From: Euphorbia lathyris
Taxonomy: Eukaryota; Streptophyta; Magnoliopsida; Malpighiales; Euphorbiaceae
Direction: 5' to 3'
DNA length: 64,000 bases
Assembly: GCF_963576675.1 (NCBI RefSeq)
Contig: NC_088915.1
Span: 3,353,001 to 3,417,000, forward strand
How positions within the stretch are numbered: the first letter of the stretch is position 1; each line of letters starts with the position of its first letter. This document shows, in pieces, positions 34,385 through 45,746 of this stretch. Made by a program: the position numbers and the translations under genes. Under the pieces are notes generated by a model. It searched no databases. It was not told the DNA's origin and was given only the letters and a program-made list of their open reading frames with translations.

Positions 34385-34560
34385 GGGTTATTGTTTCTCA
34401 TTTGCACCGCCACCCATCTCCCTCTTCTCTTCTCACAAGATCGAACCCCATCTCCATGGAAGGCTGCGTTTTCCACACCCTTTGATTTTCGGTCGAGTCT
34501 TCTTCTTGTCAGCACAAATCGTTGATGGCACTTGAAAGGGAGAACATACTAGTTGTATCC
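34385..34560 (+). pseudogene. possible captured 5' leader in the CACTA element
   Basis: A pyrimidine-rich, gene-leader-like stretch (CCATCTCCCTCTTCTC, ATGGAAGGCTGC) just inside the subterminal repeats. It may be the captured gene's 5' end, with intron-like DNA up to 36.6 kb. No homology could be tested. Confidence 0.3.
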
Positions 34561-36762
34561 ATTATTTTATCCAACGACATCAGTTTCTTCAATCTCCTAT
34601 ACTTGTCGCGATTCTCGGTGTCCGTTTCCTTTTGCTTCCTCTGCTGCTTGGCGGCGATTCCTCACATCTTAAACAGCAGATTTTAATGTTTGCTGCTGCT
34701 GATTATTAGATCCTGAGGTGAGATTAATGAAAAACGAGTTAAAAGAAGTTGGTGACTCGAATGACCTGATCTTTTGCATTTCACTTTCTGGGTATGTATT
34801 TTTAGTCGACGGGTTCGCCCTTTGCAATTTTTACTTGATTGTTCTTTTTTATTCTTTGGTTGTTTAACCTTAATTGATCCCTTACATTTATCTGGTTTGT
34901 TCCCAAAGGTGTTTCTTTCCACTGAATTTTCATAATTTGTTCCTGGAGTGAGAGATGAATCAATTGGATTTGGGCGATGACCCCTCTTTCTCTATTGACT
35001 TAGTTTTTTTATTTATTTACTGGAGATTTGATTTAGCTTCTATGAGAGTTTGATATTCATATTTTTGTATGAGATTTATGTGTTTCCATCTACTGTATCA
35101 TAAAATATAATGTCGAATTCACATGTCGCTTTATTTCAATCTATTGTGTATCCAAATGGATGCTGGAAATTTGTTTGTTTTTGGTACTTAGTCCATGAAA
35201 ATTATTTCTTTGTTTTTTTTTTAAAGAATGAGAATGAAGGAAGAGGTTCTGTATTTCTTTATGCACTGCAGCCCCTTTGATCATTTTGGAGTTGCAGGAT
35301 TAGTAAAATATTTATTATATTTAAATTTAGCTTCATGGTCTCACAGCATTTCCAGTTGAGGCCTTAAAATGGGCTGAAACTAACTTGTTTGGATTTGGCT
35401 AAATTTATCCTCAACACTTGCAAATTTTAGGCTGATTCAAGTTCAGGGTAAATTTTGCTGGAAAGAAAAAGAAAAGATCGAGTTTAATTTGTGCATCAAA
35501 TACAAGTTTATAAGCCATTTTTCTGTTTATAGTTTCGATCATGTTTCTGGTGTTCAAGTTGAGCAAATACCAGCTATTTTTATGGTGCCCAACCCTGTTT
35601 TTCTGATTTTACTAGTGCATAAGTTATTACGAACCGTTCAAATATTTATTAGGTTATTGCAATTGTATCATCAAATGATTAAGGTTCCTTTTATTGAACG
35701 ACTGCAGTGGATATTAAAATTCTTTTTAAGCTTTGGTTTTGGATATATGATTTTGGATACATAATGATCGGAACCTTTATAGTTTTCTAAATGCTGGCTG
35801 TCAAAAATTTCAAGTGCAGCATTTGGGTTAGTGTTTACCAAACACTTTAATCTAGTGATTGGGAGTTCAACAAAATGGACGTTTAGCCTGTTTTCGTCTT
35901 AAGTTGGGTGAGCTTGCAACCATTCTATTTATTGTTGTGGCATCTATTCCAGTATTTCATGCTTGGTTGTCCTTGACGGGGCATATAACTCGCCAGCATT
36001 TTGTGCTTTTCTCATGCTTGGTTCATGTCCTTTGATTGGTATGTTTGAGCTTTTGAAATTGAAGATGTAAATCAGTGTGCAAATTGTGTCTCTGTATTAT
36101 TTTTGGCACATGTTCCTTAGAAATAACTGAGTTGCTTGATTGACAAGCCCTTTCTCATTGCTATGTTCTATTAATGAACCAATCCGGAAGTTTAAACTGA
36201 CACTTAAGGTTCTAAGGATAGTTTTTTTTTTCTTATCTCTACTTCCAATTTTACATGTGGATGCTCCTTGGGCTTGAAAATGAACTTTCTAGTTTAAGAG
36301 GTTTCGGTACCATGACGAAAAATACAGTGAGACTCCAAAACTTCAGTTTATAATAAAGGTTCCAAAAACGAGTTGCTTTTTGTTTTTTGTTTCTCTTATC
36401 ACCTCTAACATTTTCAAGGTCATTGTTTTTAAATTTTTCATGCCTTCACTATTGATGTGCTCAAACAAATTGTTTCAATAAATAATTATTTTCTATTTAT
36501 TGACCAATAGGTAAAGCCCATTATGATGCTTTCTCTGTCTTTTTACTCGCAAGAATGCAAGTATTTACCTTAGCATTCCATTACACATTATTCTTACTCA
36601 TGCAGTGGCAAATCCAGTCAGATTTTCTGCAGAAGTCAGTTATTCCACAAGATTTTATTATCGTCTTAAGCATATTGTTGATTTAAAGCTGAAGTTGAAG
36701 ATTGCCAATAGATGCTTTCAGTTTCTTCTCAGTTCTGAAACCCCTGCTGAATTATTGATGCA

Positions 36763-37019
36763 ATGTCTCTGCTGTTAAAGCTACGCTGTATCATTGTGGA
36801 AGTCACTGGTACGCTCATAGCTTACAAAGGTGAGCTTGGTGACTACTATTGTATGGCAGCAAAATCAGTTGGACTCCCATGCCCTGACTACAAGCGTATG
36901 CACGAGGGCTTTAAAGTTGCATATACAGATATGACGAAAAACTATCCATGTTTTGGGCATGCAGCGAAAATGCCTAACATTGTCTGGTGGAAAACATGTG
37001 TCAGAAATTCATTTGTGAA
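36763..37019 (+). pseudogene. captured exon of a HAD-like hydrolase
   Basis: MSLLLKLRCIIVEVTGTLIA leads into KGELGDYYCMAAKSVGLPCP and NIVWWKTCVRNSFVK, the N-terminal exon of a plant haloacid-dehalogenase-like hydrolase (HDHD3-like, Arabidopsis At2g41250 type). The exon ends AAG|GTATAT, a splice donor, and the open frame runs on to 37,056. HAD motif I should read DVTGT with a nucleophilic Asp; here it is EVTGT, so an encoded enzyme would lack its catalytic residue. The core, cap and motifs II-IV are absent. Confidence 0.85.
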
Positions 37020-37179
37020 GGTATATGATAGCTTCTTAAATTATCTTTATTTATGAATATTAACTATTACATACTTATGTATATGAAAATCCTACATGTA
37101 ATATATATGAATTAAAGCTATTTTGTATATTACAGAGCTCCATTCAATCCAAATTAATTTTTTTTTAAATGAAAAAGCA

Positions 37180-37440
37180 TCATTTGCATCGGCCCTTTAA
37201 AAGGGCCGATGCAAATGAGACCGCATTTGCGTCGGTCCTTTAAAAGGGCCGATGCAAATGATATGCATCGGCCCTTTTAAAGGACCGACGCAAATGCGGT
37301 CTCATTTGCATCGGCCCTTTTAAGGACCGATGCAAATGCAGTCTCATTTGCATCGGCCAACGGCCGATGCAAATTCATTTGCGTCGAGACCTTTTGCATC
37401 GCCCAAAAACCGATGCAAATGGCCCTAAACGACCAATGCA
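37180..37440. repeat. right subterminal CACTA repeats
   Basis: Tightly packed TTTGCATCGGCCC / GGGCCGATGCAAA units, including a larger inverted pair around 37,195-37,330 that could form a long stem. More regular than the left array. Confidence 0.85.
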
Positions 37441-38426
37441 AATGGCCTTTTTTCCACTAGTGCAGTCAAAAGATTGATTCCTAACCCCACGAAGACACGA
37501 TTGACCCCACGACTTCCCACATGCCAAAGGATATGAATTAGGTCAGAAAGAGGGCCCGAACCGCGTCTATAAATAGGAATTTCTAATTGTAAATTAGACA
37601 TCTTTCATTATTGTAAATTACCTTAGATTTTCACCCTTGAAGAATCCTCTCCATCTCCTTCAACCTCCATTGAAGAAGCTCTGAAGCTCCGAAGCTCAAT
37701 CCATCGAGGATTATCCTAGACTAATTGTATCCTGTGACAATATTCTTCGCCTTTAATAATATTTTAGCTCTTATTTTGTTCTATGATTATTTGTTTAATC
37801 TTTGTCTTCCGATTTATTCAATTGGTTTAACTCATTCAAAAGCCCCAAAATTTTGTTGGTACATATTGCGAGCTGAATCTAACCTAGTCAGAGCCTAGGA
37901 GATTGACGACCTCTTAGTTGATTAAGCCCAAATTGCTGAGCCTTAGACCTAGTTTCGGCCTTACAAGGGAATCATGCACTAGAGACTTCAGGAGGCTAAG
38001 TAGGGTTAATCGCCTTGAATACAAGTGACTTAGATTAGGTTTTTAATCTATTGACCTAATAATCTATCTTCATTATTATCGTTCATACCATGTTCCTTCG
38101 GGTAATTGCAATAGTGAAAGATCACCTAGGAGTAGTTTAACTTAATTAGGAGTAGAATAACTTAAGTAGGAGTAGAATAACTTAGGTCGAATCAGTATAA
38201 CTTAGCTAGGAGTAGCATAATTCAACTAGGAGTAGATTAACTTAACAAAACAAACTCAAAACCCACACAGCCTAGATAACACCTGAGACCAAGTAGCTCG
38301 ATACTTGTGGTAAATAAATCCTGTGGATTCGATACCTGGACTTGTCCAGATTTTATTACTTGATAACGACGGGGTACACTTATCCCTTAGTGAGCCTTCT
38401 TAATGGAGGCGCATCAAGTTTTTGGC

Positions 38427-40019
38427 AAATATGGCCAAAATAGCATGTGCATTAAAATTCAATTACCTTTTATAGCTAATTGATCCGCCAAAAGTCGTAA
38501 CAAACAGAGTGTTTACTCAAAATAAGCAATTGGCGGGTCAATTTAGCCTCGGGACTAATGTAATTTGGAGTTTCCGTGCATGTGCAGGCTAAAACAGGAA
38601 CCAGTTCGGATGAAAGTTGCGTTTTGGGCCATCCAACAGTCGCGCAAGGAGTTCTGGGCAATCCCGCTCTTCGAAATGGCCTTTTTGGGGCTAGATCGGT
38701 GAGCTGGCTATGTCAGCTCGGTCGAGCTGGTTATGCCACCTCGCCGAGCAGGCCCTCAGTGGCCTGCTCGGGCGAGCTAGAGGCCAGCTCGCGACGAGTT
38801 GGCCTTTGCAAGGCCAGCTCGGCGAGCTGCCCTGCGGGAATCAGTCAAAAGATTGATTCCCGGCCACACGAAGACACGATTGACCCCACGACTTCCCACA
38901 TGCAAAAGTATATGAATTAGGTCAGAAAGAGGGCCCGAACTGCGTCTATAAATAGGAATTTCTAATTGTAAATTAGACATCTTTCATTATTTTAAATTAC
39001 CTTAGATTTTCACCCTTGAAGAATCCTCTCCACCTCCTCCATCTCCTTCAACCTCCATTGAAGAAGCTCCGAAGCTCAGTCCATCGAGGATTATTCAAGG
39101 TCCATCCTTAAGACCTAGGAAGCCGGTTGCAGGGTAGACAAGTTCCCTAAAAGGGATTTTCTTATCACCTTTTATCTTACCATGTTTGTACCCTTTGATA
39201 CAGTCTATGAATCCTAGGCTAATTGTATCCTGTGACAATATACTTCTCTTTTAATAATATTTTAGCTCTTATTTTTTTCTATGATTATTTGTTTAATATT
39301 TGTCTTACGCTTTATTCAATTGGTTTAACTCATTCAAAAGACCCAAAAATTTTGTAGGCACATATTGTGAGCTGAATCTGACCTAGTCAGAGCCTAGGAG
39401 ATTGACGATCTCTTAGTTGATTAAGCCCAAATTGCTGAGCCTTAGATCTAGTTTCGGCCTTACAAGGGAATCACGCACTAGAGACTTCAGGAGGGTAAGT
39501 AGGGTTAATCGCCTTGAATACAAGTGAATTAGATTATGTTTTTAATTTATTGACCTAATAATCTATCTTCATTATTATCGTTACCGTTACTTGGTGTGGT
39601 TTTCACCATTGGATTTAATTTTCTGCTCCATTGTCCAATGGTGAAAACCACACCAAGTAACGGTACTTTGTAAAAAAAAAAGTAACCATAGCGGGCACCT
39701 ATAGTTCATACCATGTTCCTTCGGGTAATTGCATTAGTGAAAGATCACCTAGGAGTAGTTTAACTTAATTAGGAGTAAAATAACTTAGGTCGAATTAGTA
39801 TAACTTAGCTAGGAGTAGCATAATTCAACTAGAAGTAGATTAACTTAACAAAACAAACTCAAAACCCACACAGCCTAGATAACACCTGAGACCAAGTAGC
39901 TCGATACTTGTGGTAAATAAATCCTGTGGATTCGATACCTGGACTTGTCCAGATTTTATTACTTGATAACGTCAGGGTACACTTATCCCTTAGTGAGCCT
40001 TCTTAATGGAGGCGAATCT
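38427..40019 (+). repeat. third LTR-like unit
   Basis: Homologous to the first unit minus its first ~180 bases, and continuous from AAATATGGCC to GGAGGCGAATCT except for the insertion at 39,583-39,703. Its last bases differ from the other unit ends (AATCT for CATCA) but lie directly against the GCGGA target duplication. Confidence 0.75.
39583..39703. mobile_element. 121 bp insertion with a perfect 31 bp palindrome
   Basis: Arms at 39,583-39,613 and 39,634-39,664 (starting ACCGTTACTTGGTGTGG) are perfect complements around a 20-base loop, followed by an A10 tract and AGTAACCATAGCGGGCACC. It interrupts sequence continuous at 33,237 and 38,083. A 3 bp GTT flanks both sides. The family is unknown; it could be a foldback element or a small retroposed hairpin. 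Confidence 0.7.
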
Positions 40020-40953
40020 GCGGACGGCTTCTGGCAACAAACTCTGAATCCTGTAGGTGCGGTCTGAGCTCAAAGACTGAATTTTGGATTGAAAGGAGTT
40101 CATCTTCGAACACAGCTTTATTCTGAATTTGCCAGATTAACCAATGACAAGTTACAACCGCCAAAGACCAGTTAGCAGAGAGAGCACGCCTCATTCGATG
40201 ATTTTGCAGGTCCGCCAAGAATGCATTAAAGTCGGCTGTCGGGATGATAATCGTCCTGAACCAGTTACTAATAAAAGTCCACAAAGTGGAAGCAAATGGC
40301 TAAATTATGAAAAGGTGGTCAATTGATTTTATGCTACCCTTGCAAAGGATGCATCTGGAAACGTAGCAGAAACCATATTTTATCAGAACGTCGTGGGCCG
40401 CCATTTTACCGTATAGGATTTTCCAATAGCAAACTGATCTCGAAGGAGGGATAAAATTTTTCCAGATGAACCAAGCGCAGGGAACCGTCGGTGCATGAGG
40501 TGAAAGATGATCAAAGAATTGCTTCACAGTGAAGCGCCATGTAACAAAAGGCTTCCATATACAAATGTCTGATTCATCCAAACCCCGACGAACCTAAGTT
40601 ATATTTTCCCGGATGCTGACTGGCAAAAAATCAATATTGACCCAAAGGTTCCCAACAAGGAAGTCATTAACACAGTTATACATACTTGTTTACTGCTTTG
40701 CAGGCAGGTTCAGTTGATCCGCCACCGAAGGTAGGATCCATTCATTTGTCCAAAAACTGAGGGAAGAGCCATTACCAATCCACCATTTGACTTGGCTTTT
40801 GATAATCAGAAAACAGGCCTTGCAAGAGATCCAAACAGAGGAGTTGACCAGATAGCTCCGAGGCTGACCTGAACCATATAGGAAGCGTTGTTTCAGAAGA
40901 TTAATCACAAAGGAATCTCCATGCACCAATTCCCAGCACATTTTGGCTAGCAA
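40020..40953 (-). pseudogene. LINE ORF2 region between RT and RNase H
   Basis: Successive minus-strand frames carry the L1 linker and zf-RVT-like segment: LAKMCWELVHGDSFVINLLK and WWIGNGSSLSFWTNEWI (40,690-40,953), FTVKQFFDHLS and CVLCKGS-like RCILCKGSIKSIDHLF (40,300-40,581), then LAVVTCHWLIWQIQNKAVFE (40,003-40,284). Frameshifts and stops separate them. The last frame is cut by the LTR array at 40,019. Confidence 0.8.
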
Positions 40954-40974
40954 GGCTAAATTGAAAAGACATAA

Positions 40975-41690
40975 CTATTGAATACCCAGGCCTCCGCCAT
41001 CCATGTTTTTACCACAAGTAGACCACAACACAGCAACCAGCTTTCGAGATTCCCGATTCCCCGTCCAATGGAAGTTTCGAGTTGCTTTGTTGAGCTTGGT
41101 AAGGAGCGAAACAGGCCACCGGTAGACCATAAAAGAATGTATCAGAGCTCCAGCTAACGCTGATTTTATTACCGTCAGCCTGCCAGTAAAGGAAAGAGCG
41201 GTCCCTTTCCAAGAGCTAAACTTGCTTAGGAAGCGGTTTGCCAAAGGAAGCAGGTCAGATGTCCAGATTCCTAGGATATTGGAGAGCTGATTAGCTCTGA
41301 GACAAGAGATCTTGTTACTAAAGTAGATTGCCGATTTTTCCCAGCTAACCATTTGACCCGAGATCGAACCATAGAAACTGAATAAATCTTTGATACAGTA
41401 GATGTTTCTCTTGGAGGCTTTACCAAATAGAAGCATATCGTCAGCGTAAAGCAAATGGGAAGGGAAATTAGAATTACTCGTGTAGTGCATGGGAGAGAAT
41501 CTGCCCGTGTCAATCAGATGAGCTAGCCATCTATTGAAAAAATCCTCAGCGATACCAAATAGGATCGGTGAGAGAGGGTCCCCCTACCGAACACCTCCAG
41601 AACATCTAAAATAACCGCAAGCAACTCCATTAATCAGAACAGAGATTGGAGAGGAGGCCAGAATGTTGAGTATCTAGTCCCTGAACCTTA
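40975..41690 (-). pseudogene. LINE reverse transcriptase fragment
   Basis: The minus strand encodes ISVLINGVACGYFRCSGGVR, a stop in place of Gln, then GDPLSPILF and later LLYADDMLLFG, the RT catalytic motif of L1-type LINEs. A 171-codon frame (41,490-40,975) covers the palm and thumb to WSTCGKNMDGGGLGIQ. The element is truncated at ~41,694 against repeat-unit DNA. Together with 26,174-26,518 it is one LINE of ~2 kb. Confidence 0.87.
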
Positions 41691-41694
41691 AAGA

Positions 41695-44630
41695 GAAACC
41701 AAAAGTATAAAAAGTACATGAGTTGAATCAATCTGCCTAAAAGTATGCAACTGAATTGAAGCAAAACAATAATACCATTTCAGAAAATCAGACGCCAACA
41801 ACTTCGTGATAATTTGTTACAAACAACAAATTAGTATTTTGAGAGAAATATCTAGCATTGCCAAACTAAAATGAACAATTGCTAATGTTTTACTAAATGA
41901 ACAAACACGATTTGGACTCTGCAATTTTCTCCATTGCAAATTAAGCTAAAAATGGTTACTCCCAAAGCCGCAATCTCAACTAGTTGGAAATGAATGAAAT
42001 TACAACAAAGATAATTATCTGATGAAATTTAGATAATATTCAGATCAAGCATCACCATCATAGTCTCATCATGTAACAAACAATCTTGATTTGTATCAAA
42101 AAACTTATTATAACAAAAAAAGCATAAACAAACTTATGGTTTCAATTTCAAGTAATCATATCATCCTGACACATCAGATAGCTAGGTTATATAGAAAAAC
42201 ACACTAGAGAGCAACATCTAATAACAAAAATTAGCATATCCAGTTTAAAACAAAATATAGGGTTTCAAATAATCATATCATATCATCATAGAACACATCA
42301 TACAGCTTATGTAAGCCACTCATAAGCAAACACATTTAGCAATAGATCTATTGAAATCACAATTACAATCCTCAAATTCTCACCTTTTGGCATAATCATT
42401 TTAAAAAAACCATTATAGTAAACAAGTAATTAAAGAAAGATTAATAATAATACACCATTTGTAAACACATATAATAAGATAGGGTAGCGACAAAACTCAT
42501 TATATCTTCACAATTGCCATTAAAACATAAAACCCAACAAAGAAAAAGTGCAAAGATTTACTATAAACAATCGTAAGCAGTAATTTGATTTGTTAAGCAA
42601 GATAGTTTCCTGAAAAAAAAAAAGACAGGTTCAAAATACATATGGATTGGTGAGCAACAAAAAACAAAAGCACATAAAGAAGTTACAATTGCTCAATTCA
42701 CCTGTAAACAAACACAACCCTTTTTTGCTAATAATATTTTAGCAGATAAAGTTATGGAGGTTGTTAATCCGGAAGATGATTTTGTAGGGTTCATAACCAT
42801 CACTTGATGCTCCTCCGTTCTTTCTTGAGGAAGGGTTTCTACCGAATTAAGCTTGATTCTCATTGGAAATTTACCCGACGAACGAGCAGTTAGAGATGAG
42901 ATCCTAAAAGCATTGTTGAATGCTAACTTGAAAGAGAAGATAAACCCTAATTCAAACCATTGATTTCTATAGATTTGATTACACCACTTTCTGGAGAAGA
43001 TAAACCCTAATCCTAACCGTGTCCATAATTGATATAAGGGCTATCTGCTATTCAGATCTCAAAGAGGAGATATCTATGAACATTGGGTAACCCTAATTGC
43101 TATTCGGGGATTGAGAAGAGCAAAGGTGTAAGTCCAATTATATAGGTGATGTCATCCCTTACTCTCAAACCTCACATACTCCCTAAAGTTTTAAAGTTTT
43201 AAATTACACCCTCTATTTTTGTCTAATTATCTTTAATAACCTCCTATTTTTGTCCAATTGCATTTAATAACTTCTATCTTTATATAATTAAATTCGAAAG
43301 CCTCAAAACTTCAATTGTTCTCTAAATTTTTAAAAGTTCATAAGTATTTACCTATAAGTTATTTTATTTATTTTTACATGTGACACAGGGTGTCTCTCAC
43401 TGCAAGAGTTTGGACAAAATATTAGTCTTTAATTTAACCCTAATATTTTTAAGTGTAGTGTTGATTTAACCTTAACGTACAAAATGGTGCAAATTTAAGT
43501 ATAATATTTCCAAGTAAGATCAATTTTAGTCCTACGTTATCGAAAATTAGAAAAAACATGTTTTATTAGAATTTTACTACCACTTTAGGTTATTAGTTTA
43601 TTACTAAAAAAATGTAAAAATTCTGCTAAAATGCTAAAAACTAAATCTGCTACATATAAATTAATCACAACTTTTTTTATCAAATTGTGTAAAATATTAC
43701 AGTGTTATTAATATAGTTATAAACAACAATTAAAAAATATATGGAATTGCTTCGATTTATTGACAAACTTATTTAGTAGATACAATGTGATAATTAACTA
43801 ACAGTAAACCAATCTTCTTAAATTTTCAACAGTGTTTTGCTAAAATTGGTCTTGCTTGAAAAAATTAGGATTTAATTTGCATCACTTCATATGTTAGGGG
43901 CTAAATATGCAGTTTGATTGAAGCGTTATGGTTAAATTTGACCCTTATCCCAATAAAAAAATGTACAAAAACTTACAACATAAATATCACATGTTGCAAT
44001 TATTGAGTTTGTATTGTGATCATGTCGTGTCAATTTCGAATTAGTGTCAAAATGATTAAACCGTAGTCCAACCCAAAAAATTTCATATCAATCTCGTATT
44101 AACCTAATCGGGATAGTATCGATTACGTGTGGTGTTGTCGAGTCATATTTAATTTTAATTTGGATCAAATTTATTTTTAGAAAAACCTCACTTTTAATCT
44201 TCAGGTTATTGGGATTCTCCATCTCATTTTATAAAATGACTTAATTTTTATCCTTGCCGTAAAATATTGGTTCAATTTTATCATTTTCTAATAAATTTCG
44301 TGGGCACGTTTTATTCGAAATTATTTTGAAAATGATAAAATTAAATGAAATTTTCTATTATCAAAATAAAAATCATAAAAAAATTATGAATGGACAAAAT
44401 TAACTTGTTTTATAAGATAAGGACAAAATCATTATTTTTTTCAACGACTTTGTAAGGAGTTAGGCTTATAAGTACTTAATTAAGAAAAATAATGGATTAA
44501 ACAAAATAAAATCACATGATTTGCATACTATGTTTGTGCTCAGTTTTTGAAAGGATATTGCAATTAAAAAAGTTATTAAAATTTATTAATTATAAGATTA
44601 AGTAGATTGATTTGTCTGAAACTAAATCTA
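41695..44630 (-). repeat. body, promoter and upstream part of split unit U-d
   Basis: Resumes at ATAAAAAGTACATGAG, a point inside the body of the other units (19,347; 46,409). Promoter TTATATA at 43,138-43,144. Foldback MITE 43,411-43,951. Confidence 0.7.
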
Positions 44631-45021
44631 AAAATAAATTTTCTTTGGTGCTGTCAGTATCCCATTGTTTCTAGAAGAACAGTTTGATTGAGTCCAACCC
44701 GTGGAAATCTAGAGTTAAGAAAGAGTGGAGCTAGTGGCAGGAAAAAAACATATCTTATCCCTAATTTTCTTTAATCTGGCGACGAAGTTATAGGGAAGCT
44801 TAAACTACTCTTAGTTGGCTAATAATGGAATTCGAGGGCAAACTCGAAATATGAGAAACTCCAAATAATCATTTGGAATTGGAAATTGAACATCACTGGG
44901 TGCACATGTCTAGAACAACATATTCATTTACTAATTTAGAACAAAATTAGTTTCATTGCATCAAACTCTAACTTTAAACACAAAAACCATTCCACTAATA
45001 TATCAAAGCATTGAGCAATGC

Positions 45022-45282
45022 TTATATAATCTCGTCTCTAACTTGTAGAGTTTGATAAATTTCCGACGAGGAAAATGAACTACTTATGAAGAAACCAAGC
45101 TCAACTCGGTAGGAACACTTCCTCAAAAATGTAAGGAGGGCCATAGAGTGATAGTCATGAACCCATACAAAAGCATCTTCAAGATTAATAACCTTCATAA
45201 CCCTATGTGCAAAAATTTTATTAGCAGAAACATATGCTTGCCACAACAACTTGTCAAAGCCATCACTCTTGTCAAGGCACAT
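45022..45282 (-). CDS. conserved 86-codon ORF, copy 3
   Basis: MCLDKSDGFDKLLWQAYVSA, then KVINLEDAFVWVHDYHSM. Same length and frame as copies 1 and 2. The stop falls at the same site, after the QVRDEII motif. Function unknown. Confidence 0.4.
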   Translation of the reverse strand: MCLDKSDGFDKLLWQAYVSANKIFAHRVMKVINLEDAFVWVHDYHSMALLTFLRKCSYRVELGFFISSSFSSSEIYQTLQVRDEII

Positions 45283-45398
45283 AGTGATTGGACATTAAAG
45301 CTGGATGACCACCATTTCTTCTTGCAGCAACCAGATGATGGAGCATCTGAATCTCAATTGTTGCGTCCATCTTTTTTAGAAAAAAAATCTTTGAGCAA

Positions 45399-45746
45399 TC
45401 ATCGCCATCTGAATCTCCTTGCTTTGGATTTCCACTAACTACAGACAGGATGCAAAAATAAGAATCACGATCTAAAAGCAGGATGCGGTTTTAATTATAA
45501 TAAAACAAATGGATAATCTAAGACATCCACATAAAGGCATTTGCTTTTAAGAAATGCCCTCGACTAATTATAATCATCGGCATCTGAATCTCCTTGCTTT
45601 GGATTTCCACTAACTACAGACAGGATGCAAAAATAAGGATCACGATCTAAAAGCAGGATGCAGTTTTAATTATAATAAAACAAATGGATAATCTAAGACA
45701 TCCACATAAAGGCATTTTCTTTTAAGAAATGCCCTCGACCGAGTTA
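45399..45746. repeat. 174 bp tandem duplication
   Basis: Two direct copies (45,399-45,572 and 45,573-45,746) starting ATCATCG(C/G)CATCTGAATC, almost identical. The other units have one copy, so the event is specific to U-e. Confidence 0.85.

Larger units (their letters stand above)
33981..37462 (+). mobile_element. non-autonomous CACTA element with captured gene
   Basis: Ends CACTAGTAGAAAAATGG and CCTTTTTTCCACTAGTG, target duplication CAG (33,978-33,980; 37,463-37,465): the signature of CACTA/EnSpm transposons. Subterminal arrays of TTTGCATCGGCC and its complement occupy 33,997-34,290 and 37,180-37,440. There is no transposase ORF in 3,482 bp, so mobility would depend on another element. The interior carries part of a host HAD hydrolase gene, so this is gene capture. 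Confidence 0.95.
26519..40019 (+). mobile_element. tandem array of three LTR-like units in a LINE
   Basis: Outer ends TGATAGGGGTC at 26,519 and GGAGGCGAATCT at 40,019, flanked by GCGGA (26,514-26,518; 40,020-40,024). Units: 26,519-33,572, 33,583-38,416 and 38,427-40,019. Unit ends read GGAGGCGCATCA followed by AGTTTTTGGC, which looks like the start of the TTTTTGGCGCC primer region of Tat/Athila-type elements; then the next unit begins inside the LTR at AAATATGGCC. A CTATAAATAG box lies near 27,290. No coding interior remains. Each unit has its own nested insertion. Confidence 0.75.

Noticed and set aside
35489..35764. 91-codon hydrophobic ORF inside the CACTA element
   Set aside because: Leu/Ile/Phe-rich composition matches translated AT-rich intron sequence. 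It lies between the captured leader and the HAD exon.
33997..37440. CRISPR-like spaced repeats
   Set aside because: The units are subterminal palindromes of a CACTA element in a plant genome, with irregular spacing and no cas genes.
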